Assembly (NCBI GenBank): GCA_949752735.1
Contig: OX457043.1
Coordinates: forward strand, 40,549,297-40,613,296
DNA length: 64,000 nucleotides
DNA from: Lumbricus terrestris
Taxonomy: Eukaryota; Annelida; Clitellata; Crassiclitellata; Lumbricidae
Reading direction: 5' to 3'
Made by a program: the position numbers and the translations under genes. The notes under the pieces were generated by a model. The model made no database searches, was not told where the DNA came from, and saw only the letters and a program-made list of their open reading frames with translations. Of this stretch, positions 35,097 to 46,490 are shown in pieces. How positions within the stretch are numbered: the first letter of the stretch is position 1; every line of letters begins with the position of its first letter.

Positions 35097-35920
35097 CCAA
35101 AAGTCCAAAACACCCCCTAGATACGGCCTTGGTTGTAACAGAATTTGTGCAGCTGTAAAAGCAGTAACTGTTCTGTGCAGTGAAAATCATTAGGAAACGG
35201 TAAATGCAGCCGGTTCACCACGGACGAACGAAACATCTGTGCAGTGAAAAATAAGCAGGAAAGCTGAAAAACGCAATTTTCAAGTGGACGACTAAAAAAA
35301 GGTCATCAGATTTTTCGTCGCCGACTTCAAACATATGACTTCAAACATATTCGGGGAAAATTTTCTGAAACGACCAGAAATTTTCGCCAAACAAATCCTG
35401 ACTAGAAAAACTTCCTGCATGGTTGTGCAGTTATATAAATTTCTGAAAAAAGCCCTGCCGGCCAGGTCATAGCCCACCTCATCATGAATTCCTGGCTACG
35501 CCACTGAAACCTTCACAGTTGATTAATGTCAGCCAGGAAACTTCACGTGGGCATTTGTGCCTAGCGTCCCCAAAACGGGGACGGAAAGAAAAATGCTAAT
35601 AAATTGGAAAAACTTTAGGCTGAATGGAGTTTGACATTGATTTTCGTTTGGTAGAAATGGCTCTATTTTCACACAGTCATGAAAAACAAAAGTCCGGCAC
35701 TAATGGGTTAACGTAGGCCTAAGTGACTGGGATCAAAAGGAAACCCATCACGATTAAACACACGGTGTATAGCCTATCTGCTGAAGCGCTGTCGAAAGAT
35801 AACCCTAGATATATACAGCCCTAGGCCTACACCATCCGATTATAATTATTTAGCCTACTGCAGGCCGATAATTCTTCATGAAAGTAAACTATTGGCCTGT
35901 ACGTAGGATTAGGCCTAAAC

Positions 35921-36435
35921 CAGGGCTGTTTTAAAGGAATTTTTGGAACTGCACACCTCCTTCTTTCCTTTCCCATCTTCCACGGTAAATTACTTCCAAT
36001 CGGAGGAAATTAAATGACCTTTTTTGCTAGTTTTTACTGTACAGAAGTGCTTCTACAACAGCACGAATCCATTTAGAACTGCACATTTTGTGTACAACCA
36101 GGGACGCCGTTAGGCGTAGACCTACGCACTTACGCAAGCGCATACAGCGCGGAAAGGCAAAGAAATAACAAATTGTAAATTAAAGCGTGAACTATTATAA
36201 GCGATGAAATTCTATTGAATCTACTTTAGTAGTGGACCACGTACACTTCTCACTCACTGCATGCCCATAAAAGATCGTCATAACAGTTCATAACTTCATT
36301 TCGCGTATTCTTATTTTGTACAAGTTGTGCGTACAGAAAAAAAATGCGTACAGAAGTTGTGCGTACAGAAAAAAGTGCGTACAGAAAAAATCCTGTCGGC
36401 GCCGCTGTGTACAACTGCACGTTAAAATAGCCCTG
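35921..36435. mobile_element. hAT-like element, CAGGGCTGTT ends
   Basis: Ends CAGGGCTGTTTTAAAGG and TAAAATAGCCCTG, 515 bp including a nested insert, flanked by GCCTAAAC (35913-35920, 36436-36443). Confidence 0.9.
36099..36407. mobile_element. nested hAT-like MITE, CAGGGACGCCG end
   Basis: Ends CAGGGACGCCG and CGGCGCCGCTG, 309 bp, flanked by TGTACAAC (36091-36098, 36408-36415). It sits inside the 35921-36435 element and is therefore younger. The interior repeats TGCGTACAGAAAAAA words. Confidence 0.88.
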
Positions 36436-36443
36436 GCCTAAAC

Positions 36444-37550
36444 GCTGTAGCCTCGGCTAAGTGGAAGCCGGAAAGCAGAAAGCAGCCGATAGCAAGGAAA
36501 TCGCATGAGCTTATAATAATTATATAGGCTACAAGCGAGTCGCGACTCGCAAGTCGGCCGTTGTGGTTATTATAATTATCTAGGCCTATGGTTGTGGTCT
36601 GATCGCGTACGTACAACCGACCAAGTAAGTGACCCAGGCAGATTCCAGCATATGATTCTACAAACGAGAGGCTCAGTTAGAATTAGAAGTGCCTAAGAAA
36701 TCAGAATATTGAAACGGTTAATATTCTGTTGTGCCAGATAAAACTGTGTGGCTTGAACAGGACTGCATAGGCCTAGGCCTAGAGAAATGTGGCTTTTACA
36801 TGTAGGCTAGCTGCGTTTAGTCGTAGGCTACGCAATTCATGTATTCGGGTCATACGTGAAAAACTTGAAACCGTACCGAAAACAGACTTGTGTGATCGAA
36901 GTTCAAGCTTCGTGACACTGATTTAAAACTTAACCGATTATCCTGTTCGGATAATATTATTATCAGAATAGGATCCGGCAGCAGACACTACGCAGTTGCA
37001 TGCCAGCTAGGTCAGTAACTGTTCTGTTCTCCAGTTCGCGCAAACCGTCAATTAGCCTAACACAGCAAGTTTAAATAAGTATGGGGAACAAAGGGCACAC
37101 CTGAAGGGACGGGTCCCGCTGGTAGGGACCCAGACTAATAATTTGTTCATTATTAATTTTGATTTATTATTCATGAACAATTTAGTCCGTGAAACTTTTC
37201 AGCAGTGTACAAAATTTTATTCTTGAGGTAAAATTTAAGAAAATTGCAATTCAAGCATGACTGTCATTTATTTAAATAAAACATTCTGTAAGCTTATATT
37301 TTAAGCCCAGTCTACTGTAACATTATAATGTACATGCATGTATACTATATTAAATTCGCTTTGAAAATAATTATGAATTATAATTACGATTTCGCATAGA
37401 CCTGGCGGGCCTAAATCTTCACTGATTTTTCGTAAAAATAATTACGTAACGCTGGTGCGGGTGGGTGGGTCAAAGGAACTGTTACGAAGCGTTACAGGGT
37501 GGGTGGGTTAAAAACGGTCATTTTCGACGTTAGGCCTATGCAATGACCCC
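36444..37550. other. intergenic DNA upstream of GSTO-B
   Basis: No gene or element was recognised in this stretch, apart from several TAGGCCTA words. Confidence 0.4.
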
Positions 37551-37619
37551 ATCCAACATCTGAACTTTGTTCATGGTCTGTCGTGACAATGTCTACTACA
37601 ACCTTTGAGTATACAGACA

Positions 37620-37629
37620 ATGACTTTGC
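37620..37629 (+). promoter_or_regulatory. candidate antioxidant response element of GSTO-B
   Basis: ATGACTTTGC fits the ARE core RTGACnnnGC bound by NRF2/CNC-type factors. The aligned GSTO-A position (25761-25770) reads ATGACTTGCC and does not fit. Function is inference. Confidence 0.4.
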
Positions 37630-37754
37630 TAGAAATTTTTGTCGAGTCATTTCTTTGGCGCATGGTCACACGTCGGCTAGGTTAAAAAGCTTCTGCAGTA
37701 GGCAGTAGGCCTAAATTCTGTAGCAGATAACCTATAAAAGGCCTACAGCTCCGC

Positions 37755-37845
37755 TATAAAAGGGCTAGCGGGGTAGGAGTTAAGATTCTTCAGTGCCTAA
37801 TTAATTGTTGAAAGAGTGTGCTAGACGTGAAATCTGGACGAGAGG
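37755..37845 (+). promoter_or_regulatory. GSTO-B TATA box and 5' non-coding exon
   Basis: TATAAAA at 37755-37761, then the same AGTTAAGATTCTTCAG start region as GSTO-A. The non-coding exon ends at 37845 before GTGAGT. The acceptor at 39444 (TTTTAG) rejoins it to the leader before the ATG at 39497. Confidence 0.7.
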
Positions 37846-38197
37846 GTGAGTTTCGTATGGGCTAACTATAGTTTTCGACTTTGATATAGGCCTTATTAAT
37901 CTATATAATATTATTTTTTGCGTTACCGGTAGTTTCCAAACTCCCACTTTATGTTCAAGTTGATAATCGAGGTTCAACCTTTGCAAGAGAATTTTGTAGC
38001 GTTATGGGTTTGATCCTTTGACAACTTCGCGTTAACGAATCCTCATGAGCTTGAGTGACCTTTATTTGCATCTGACAAGACTAGTGTACATGCATGTATT
38101 GGAAAATGCTGTTCTTTTCTTTGACAGAAGCTCTACAATAGGCCTATTGCATTGTATTAAAACATTTAAAAAGTGCATATACTAAGGTGAATCATTT

Positions 38198-38486
38198 CAG
38201 AGGCGCTCCCAGTGTGCAAAGCCACGAGAGAAGGAGGTTTTGAGAAGATCAATCGTGGAGGTGGTGTTACCGGCTAGAATATGAGATCGGGTAGATGGAG
38301 ACTCAGACAGCATAGACCTATTATAATATTCCAAAGAGACGGACCAATTGAGGTGATGTATACTGAGACTGAAGAACGAGGAAACGGAAGGTCTAATTTG
38401 TTTGAAGTGTGAAGTTGACGATGCGAGGAGGCTGAAATTGGCTTGAGTATTGCATCAGCTAGGTATTTCGGACCAAGACAATACAT
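38198..38486 (-). mobile_element. LINE 3' remnant (RT C-terminus and tail)
   Basis: The minus-strand frame HRQLHTSNKLDLPFPRSS followed by TSIGPSLWNIIIGLCCLSLH is the typical C-terminal end of CR1/L2-type LINE proteins (pattern VPR...GPxLWN.LP). It runs into the tail GCACACTGGGAGCGCCTCT at 38198-38220. 5'-truncated, inactive. Confidence 0.7.
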
Positions 38487-39496
38487 GTATTATAGTGCAG
38501 CACTGCATTTGCCATGAGTCTGAAACCGACCAATGATATAGCATTGCATTTTCAGGTGGAATTAACAAAAAGCCAGCGACAAAATGACAACATTTATGTG
38601 CTGCCATAGTTTTGAAAAGTAGCTGATGCTGATAGTTCGCTGAATAGCATGTCTGTCGCATCTTCCATAATAGTGTACCGGTATCTTGAGAGTCCTTCAT
38701 TGTCACTATTAGTATAAAAATACGCCAAGGGTCGTTCATATAGAAAAAGTCACATTGAAATACAGTTGAACAGCAGAATTTCAACTACAACACTTCTACA
38801 CAGAAAACTTTGCATAGTAGATTGCAGATATTGACCTAGATGGTGTGCCGAATTCTGGATAACCCCTAACTTATCTGTTTAATTTTATTGCCACATTCGA
38901 GACATGTCTTACGGAATTATAGTAGCCATTATTTTTGAAGCATTATTAGTTGCATATGATCCCGGTATTAGGTCACCAGTCTGAGTGACCTATTACATAA
39001 AATGCGAATCTGTTGAGCCATTCTTATCTTATTCGTGATATATGGCCCTTAAAAATGATGAGAGTGATCATCTTAAATGTGAATGGAGAACCAATGCAGC
39101 TCAGTGTTAAAATATGTTAATTCCTTTACAATTTAGACTTGCGTGCTCCGAGAGGCAGATATGCATGTGTGAAATATGGACTTCTTGTAGCACAGTTAGG
39201 CCTAGTATCATTATGTTATAAGATATTGTATGGATTTAAACCACTTTTGTCATTAAGAGGATTGGTGCTACCATTTTTAATGAACATTGATCAGACACAA
39301 GGTGGACTTCAGAACGTGACAGTTGAAGGACTCTTAAGATACAGTATATTATATGAGCCTTTGTACTGCTCAGGCATGTGAGTCGGCCTACATTCATGTC
39401 TTAGATATTGAATTTATGAATAAACATTTTTCTGTTTTTTTTAGATAGAGCAAAAGTATTTTCTGTTGGACACTAATTTCTGTGAACTGATCAGCT

Positions 39497-42400
39497 ATGA
39501 GTGAGAAGGCGCTAGCAGCTGGTAAATGTTTGAGCTAATTTTTTGTTTGAATTAATGTTACCGAAAAATTACCCTGTTTAATTTCTCCAAAGAACATGAC
39601 TGTGTGCTTTTGTAGTAGGCCTACTATAGTTGAAAAACCTTTAAGCCTATATTGAACTCTGATTTGTCTGTGTTATGGACTTGATTAGGCACTACTATTT
39701 ATTTTATACTGTGGCTTGGTGAAATTACACAGAAATATTCAGTAATAAATGGTTGACAGAGGATTTTAAAATTTTGAAGAATTGTCAAAAAGGCGGAATT
39801 GTTGATGCATAGGCCTAATAATTATTTTGATAAGCATGTATTTCAGCATTGTAAATATTATTTGCCATAGCATGGGTTTCAGCGTTGGTCGAATATATCA
39901 GTCGGATTGATGAAAAGAGTTCTTGCTATATAAAAGTCAGATTGATGAAAATAATTTTTACTTACATTGAAGTAAGTTTATATGTAAGTTGAAGAAGGGT
40001 TTATTATTGATTAAAACTAATAATGATGCAACGAACTTAAATGCATGCTTAGGCCTACTATTATTTCTACACTAGTCTGCTGGGCAACAGTGGATTTGAA
40101 GCCCCAACCAACGGGTTGTAAGTTCAGAGTCTACCAGCATAGGCTTAACTGAAATGTTAATGTTAATGTTAATGCAAGGAATCTCTATTATTTTCCTTTG
40201 TATTTTTATTTCACAATCCGGTTGACAGAACGCAACCGGTTAGGCCTACAGCGTACAATTATGCAGTTGAAACAATTCACAAGGACGCAGATAATCTATA
40301 TTCTAGAATACACAAATCTTAACTACAGGGTGCGCCTAAAAAGTAATTCACTACGGCTTTTTGCCCATATCTTGGCCCAGGGGCGGATCCAGGGGGCCAA
40401 TCCGGCCGTGGCCCCCATTTAAAAAATGCACGGGACGTGGCCCCCCATTTGGTTTCAACAAGTATCTTTTCCCCGGAAAATTGGCCGACGACTAAAAAAA
40501 AGAAGGTCATCAGTTTTTTCGCCGGTTGAAATGGTATATCTTTTCCCGGAAAATTGGCCGACGACTAAAAAAAAAGGTCATCAGTTTTTTCGGCGGTAAA
40601 ATTTTTTTTCCTGTCCCGCCAACAACACCTAACATTCTAACATTTTGGCCCCCCTTCGAAAATTTCTGTATCCGCTCTTGTCTTGGCCAAACATACGAAT
40701 TTTTAAATGAAACTTTGCAGTCTTAAAGGCAATTCATATTTACGTACACTGGTCACGTTTTAACAAAATATTTCAAACAGAACAAAAGTAATATCACTTT
40801 TAGTGAGGCCACCCGCCGTTATTTAACGATTCAAAAACGAAACGCCAAAAAAAGTAGGTTTTTGCTAATATCATGGCCAGAAGTAAGAATTTCGAAATGA
40901 AATTTTACAGGCTCAAAGACAATTCATATGTACACACGATAATCAGATTTCATCAAAATATTTTAAACAGAACAAAAGTCATACCACTTTTAGTGAGACC
41001 ACCACCGTTTTTGACGTTTCAAAAACGAAACGCAACAAAAAGTAACAAAAACGTGATTTTATCAAGTCATATCTCAAATAACTGTTTGGAACCGAACTTG
41101 ATAGTGATTCACAGCTTGTGTTCAATGTGCCCACCACCAGTGCCAAAACTTCTTTTGAGTCTCTTTGCAAAGTTCTTGATGGACCTGTTGATTAATCTGA
41201 CAGATTTCTTATTTACCAATTTGATTGTCATCTTGCTAAGTGACTTCTCAGTGACGTGCTGCTACGCTGGTGCCCTGTTCCTTTTAAAAAAGTAATAATA
41301 ATGATCATCTGGCATTATCAAAGCCTATTTGATAACAATTATTTGAGATGAGACTTAATAAAATCGTGTTTTTGTTACTTTTTGCTGGTGTTACGTCTTT
41401 GAATCGTCAAAAAACGGTTGGTGGCCTCACTTAAAGTGCCATAACTTTTATTCTGTCTGAAATATCTTGCTGAAATCTGGTCATCATGTGTATATATGAA
41501 TTGTCTTTAAGCCCGTAAAATTTCATTTCGAAATTAATTCTTACTTTCGGCCAAGATATTGGCCAGAATAATTAAATTGGTTTTTTGTTACTTTTTGTTG
41601 CGTCGCGTTTTTAAATCGTCAAGAAATGGTGGGTGGCCTCACTAAAAGTGATATTACTTTTGTTCTGTTTGAATATTTTTTTAAAAATTTCATTGTACGT
41701 AAATATGAATTGCCTTTAAGACTGTAAAATTTCATTTAAAAATTCGCATGTTTGGCCAAGATATATTATGGGTTGAAAACCGTAGGGGATTACTTTTTTG
41801 GTGCACCCTGTATACTAATAGAACAGACAGCCTGCAATAATAATAATTGTGATAACGCAGGTAGAGTGTGTGTGCGTAGCCTACATATCTAAGAATGGGT
41901 ATGCTTATGCGTCTAGGATCCATTTGTCCACCTCTGAAGGATGACGCGCTGCGTCTGTACAGCAATCGCTTCTGTCCATTCGCTGAGAGAACTCGTCTTG
42001 TTCTTGCACATCACAACATACCGTAAGAGTGAAGAATTACTATCGTTCATTCATCAATTGATTCATTCTATCATTGCAGGAATTCAGGTAGCGCGCCTTG
42101 AAGAAGTCTACCGGTACTTAGAATCGCTTCCTGTCCAACCATGTAGATAAAAATAAGCCACAATGAGTCTTAGAATGGTCTACTTTTCTGAGATTTTGAG
42201 TCAATGACAAAAGAGTCGTCAGAAAAAGGCGACCACGTGGTTTCCGTGCGTCTAAAAGTCCGCCCAAAACGGACGTTTTCCCCGCCATCCCCCCAGAAGC
42301 CAGAAATCGCCCCAAGCAGCTGGACTAAATTAAGCACGTACTGCCCTGAGGAGCAAATTGATGGGGAATTGTACCCCAATGATTAACATATCTTGGCTGA

Positions 42401-45400
42401 CAATGTTGCTGCTAAACAATGATGAGTAATAAATGAAAATTACGAATAGTCAATATTTGCAATCTACTATACAAAGTTTTTTGCGTATACTATAGAAGTC
42501 CTATAGTTGAAATTCTGCTGTTCAACTGTATTTCAATGTGACTTTTTCAATTTGGCCTTTTTTAAACGAACTCATTGGCTTTGTCACTATTAAAACTACC
42601 TAATAATAGACTGAAAAGGTTTGTTGAGTAGGGTATACCGGTATCATTTTCTGCACAATCTGCTGCATAAAACTCAAGTTACGTACGTGTGCGTCTGTGA
42701 AATTAGTTGGTTGTATTTATTTGATATTTATCACTTCTAGGCATGCAATTCTTGCATTGTCGAATTATTTTTTACATTAATATTATTCTTAGATCTGACG
42801 TGAAAGGACTAAATGGTAGGCCTACAATAGGCCTACCTTGCACTTCAGCTTCTTGCACCTGAATGTCAGTTTTTGTTACTGAGTCACGTATCCTGCAAAC
42901 AAAAGTTATTTGTGTTGGTTGCTTATGTTAATATGTAAGAGATTCTTGACTGAGAAAGTTAGATAATCTTATTATTTTGGTTTTACGTTTTTGTCTATTT
43001 TGCTGGCCCTAGAGGGCTAGAACTTCATGTGAAACTTTAGTTTCAAGTCAGAGTTTCAAACAATGATAATAACAAGTTTGGGAACTGCTTATGAGTCTCT
43101 GAATAAAAGTCAAATTATGCTACTTTTTATGAGATGGAGAGATTTTCTGCTTTGCAGTCATGATGTAGTGAACGTCCACTTGAAAGAAAAACCAGAGTGG
43201 TTCTTCAAGAAGAATCCACTTGCTCTGGTTCCTGTCCTGGAAAAAGGAGATAAAACCATTTACGAGTCGTCCATCTGTGATGAGTATTTGGATGAAGTTT
43301 ATGGGAAGCAATCGTTGCTCACCACTGACCCATTTGAGAGAGCAAGACAGAAAATCCTTGGGGAAAGATTTTCAAAGGCAAGTAATCAAGTTAACAATTT
43401 GATTTCAATATGGTAATGTTGGATTAGTGTGGATATTGCTTGATATATTTCAACTGCATAATTATGTCTTAATGGCAATGCAGAAAGTCTAAGTAAATAG
43501 ATCATGGTAAATATATTATTTCAATCAGTGGTAGTTTTTGTGCCCTGTAAGTGGTTAAAATAATTATGATAGATACAGATAATAAAGACAATGTCATCGT
43601 TAATGCCCTGTTTGGACTCTCATTGAAAGCACAGACCTAGGTTTTTAGGTTTTGCTGGATCTCTCAGCTACCGTACCCCGAAGTAAATTAAATTTTTGGG
43701 GCTCCACTTCCTTAACTTGATACTGCTGGAAACTGCATGAGGTTGAAGTATAAGCATAAAGTACAAGGACATTTCAGCATGTGTGTTTGATTCAACTAGA
43801 ATTAACCCTGCTAGTATTAGTTGTCTTATAATAGATGCATTAAAATCTAAGACTTATATCACAATATTAGCATTATGAGTTTTCTGTGCAGTCAAGCCAC
43901 TACGCTATCTCTGTACATGTATGATTGAATAAGCCTAGACGTCTTTGCACTTACCTGAGTGCCGCTTGGTATTGGTATGTCATTAGTTAATGACTTGTCC
44001 ATGACACAATGGTGCAATACAAATTGGCAATTATTTATGGTTGAAAATTTCTGTCCTAGCTTTGAGTTGGGGCGTTTTAATGGGTCTATGGGCAAGGAAG
44101 ACATAAGCTAATTCAAAACCATCTCCGCTATCTCAGGTGATTTCACCTTTCTATGGAATCCCAAGACTGACTGGAGATGAAAGAGCGCAAGCAGTCGAGT
44201 CTATTCAGAAGGCGTTGGATGTATTTGAGGAGACTCTAACTGGAAAATTCTTTGGAGGTGAGACTGTATGTCAAATTGTGTTCACGAGTTGAATTTTTGT
44301 GACACCTGAGCAGGGCTGTTAATATCGCGATAAAGTATCGCAATACTTGGTATCGCCGATACTTTTTTCAGTATCGCGACGAGTATCGCGATAGTTTTAT
44401 CTTGTTGGTATCGCATGCGTATCGCCGATACTTTTTTTAGCCTGTCAGCGATACTCGATACCAATACTTTTTTGACAATAATTTATATGGTTTCTCATCC
44501 GCTTGAATAAGTGACTCTTTGGTGCGATCTCACCGATCTGTGATCTTTGACCGGAATGGACGGAAATCGAGATCTATAAATAGTCAAATGACCGGAAACG
44601 TGTCCTTTATTTAGTATGGCTACATATAGTATATTACAGATACTATATGTGGTATGGCTAAGTGGTAGACTTATGGAAAGCATGTATATAGATTAGTAGC
44701 AAGGATTCTGTATAGAGTCCTTGGATTAGTAGTTACACTGCTTGTACTGCTTAACACTGTTTAACGGGCAATGGCATGTGCTTTTTTAGTCATTAAACTT
44801 TAAAACTTATCGAAAAGTATTGGTAAAAGTATTGGTATTGGTATTGCAATACTTTTAAGAAATAGTATTGGTATTGGTATTGCCAATACTTTTATTAGTA
44901 AGTATTGGTATTGGTATTGCCAATACTTTTTCCCAGTATTGTTAACAGCCCTGCACCTGAGGTTACTATTGTGAAAGTCTTTAATGCATTTTCGACACCA
45001 TTTCCATACTGACAGATTTTCTTTCATGAAATTCATCCATATTCTCTGCCCTGGCTTCAGATAAATTTTCCTAAGTTGTGCAAAACAAGGCGTTTATGTA
45101 TCTTTTCATGCCTTTGATGTTGTGGTCATTGTTCTAGCAAGAAATGTGAAGTTAACATTAACAAGTCCAGTTAGTGTTTGACTTAATCGTCATTTCTAAG
45201 ATTGGTCATCGGCCATGAAATTAGAAACCTTTTGGACTTGTTACCTGATGCTCAAAATGCTCATCTTGTGACGCCATTGGGCAAGTTGGAGTCTTATAAT
45301 ATTGTTATTATCCTGCCACTTTTGACAGGAGGGATAGAATGGGGCGAAGTGAGGGTGGGGAAGTAGGGGATTGGCCGGGAACGCGGCGAATCCTAAAATT

Positions 45401-46142
45401 CCCGGGCAACGTCGGGTACCCCAGCTAGTTAAAAATACAGTTTCAGAGGTCCTAATAATGAGGTCGGTAATAGCATTGTCTGCGAATTGCTATAGATAGA
45501 GCACAAACATACTTTCATGCAGGCCTTGTGAACAAACGAGCTGCTATTCTTTGAAGCCAGCTATGATGAGTGCTACATCTCAGTCAACATAGCATACCAT
45601 ACAGGACAGAAATAAAATAATCCATGAGAATTGAGGATGAAAATCTTTGGAGTGAAAAGATTTCTGTGTGAAGACCTTGCATAAGGGCTTCACACTCGGC
45701 ATCACTGACTGACACTTTTCTTCGGGAAGTAAAATACATGATAGAAACAGAAATAAATTTTACCCAACATAACCATCCACACTTTTTTGGTTAGTACAGG
45801 TTAGCACTTCTAACAAGTGTTTTTGGCAACCGTGCCCTTGTCATTTATGTTCCGTACTTTTTATATGTTGTTTTAATGTCTATGCTTAAAGGTGAATCAC
45901 CAAAGATGGTGGACTACCACATCTGGCCGTGGTTTGAACGTCTAGAGGCGTTGGAGAAGTTCGTCGGTGGAATCGACATTCTCACAAAGGGCAGATTTCC
46001 AAAGCTGAATTCCTTTGTAGCCCATATGAAGGAGGTGCCAGCGGTGAAGGCTGCTTTTATCAGCACGGATCTGCATGTAAAGTTTTTGGAAAGTTATCTA
46101 GGGCCAAACAGCAAACCAGACTACGACATCGGTTTGGAGTAG
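39497..46142 (+). CDS. GSTO: omega-class glutathione S-transferase, GSTO-B
   Basis: Coding exons: 39497-39521, 41917-42022, 43158-43377, 44137-44257, 45892-46142; phases 1,2,0,1; 240 residues. The omega catalytic cysteine is kept at 28 within [13 protein letters not shown], but residue 25 is Asn where GSTO-A and -C have Met. In exon 4 GIPRLTGD replaces GVLRQTGD (Leu126Pro, Gln128Leu relative to GSTO-A), placing a proline in a predicted helix. The exon 3 donor is GCAAGT, a non-canonical GC donor. If unspliced, the frame stops ~13 codons later. The cis-Pro loop LVPVLE and YESS glutathione site are intact. Introns 1 and 4 carry a mariner-like and a hAT-like insertion. The gene appears functional but carries the most unusual substitutions of the three. 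Confidence 0.9.
40326..41810 (-). mobile_element. Tc1/mariner-type element with inverted internal arms
   Basis: Ends CAGGGTGCGCCTAAAAAGTA and its near-complement, with TA on both sides (40324-40325, 41811-41812). Internal ~190-bp blocks (AACAGAACAAAAGTMATA...TTTTAGTGAGGCCACC) occur directly at ~40760 and ~40960 and inverted at ~41390 and ~41630. A central minus-strand piece (~41110-41225), KSVRLINRSIKNFAKRLKRS then GTGGGHIEH, resembles the C-terminal end of an IS630/Tc1-type transposase. It lies in GSTO-B intron 1 and contains a nested MITE. Confidence 0.8.
40378..40680. mobile_element. nested hAT-like MITE, CAGGGGCGGAT ends
   Basis: Ends CAGGGGCGGATCCAG and CTGTATCCGCTCTTG, 303 bp, flanked by TCTTGGCC (40370-40377, 40681-40688). 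It is inserted into the mariner-type element. Two GACGACTAAAAAAAAGGTCA words lie inside. Confidence 0.9.
44311..44953. mobile_element. hAT-like element in GSTO-B intron 4
   Basis: Ends CAGGGCTGTTAA and TTAACAGCCCTG, 643 bp, flanked by CACCTGAG (44303-44310, 44954-44961). GSTO-A (near 30120) and GSTO-C (near 56915) have the uninterrupted site. The interior is repetitive: TATCGCGATA/GTATCGCC words on the left, TATTGGTATTGCCAATAC on the right. No transposase. Confidence 0.93.
45326..45428. mobile_element. ~103-bp GC-rich insertion ending CTAG
   Basis: Absent from the aligned GSTO-A intron. It contains CCCGGGCAACGTCGGGTACC and ends CAGCTAG before T. A GC hairpin followed by CTAG/T recalls a Helitron 3' end, but no left terminus was found. 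Confidence 0.35.
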
Positions 46143-46490
46143 AGAGTAAATGGATTCACAAGGAGACAATAAGATACAGAGCGATATATTTGTATCAACG
46201 AGAACATCTTTATCATTATTAAAATAACACATTACTGACATTACAAAACAGGTATCAATAGAACTGACGTTATTTCAGAGGATGTACAATTATTTTTGTA
46301 GCTTAGAATGCAAACTGCACCAATATGCACATTTTTTTTACACAATGTACCTGGAAAATGTGTATAAATGAATAAGAAATGCTTTTGATGAGCAACATAT
46401 TTGGCCGAGTTATTTCCTTTGCCTTGTATGATGCATAGACCCTACAATACAAAATCTATTCTTCAGCATGGCACATGTGTTGTAAATGGA

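Noticed and set aside
39139..39381. 80-residue frame in the GSTO-B 5' region
   Set aside because: It lies inside the predicted 5' leader intron; faint LINE-like words only, and no conserved counterpart in the other copies.
40873..41295. 140-residue plus-strand open frame
   Set aside because: It lies antisense across the mariner-type element, spanning its repeated blocks. The meaningful trace is the minus-strand transposase end.
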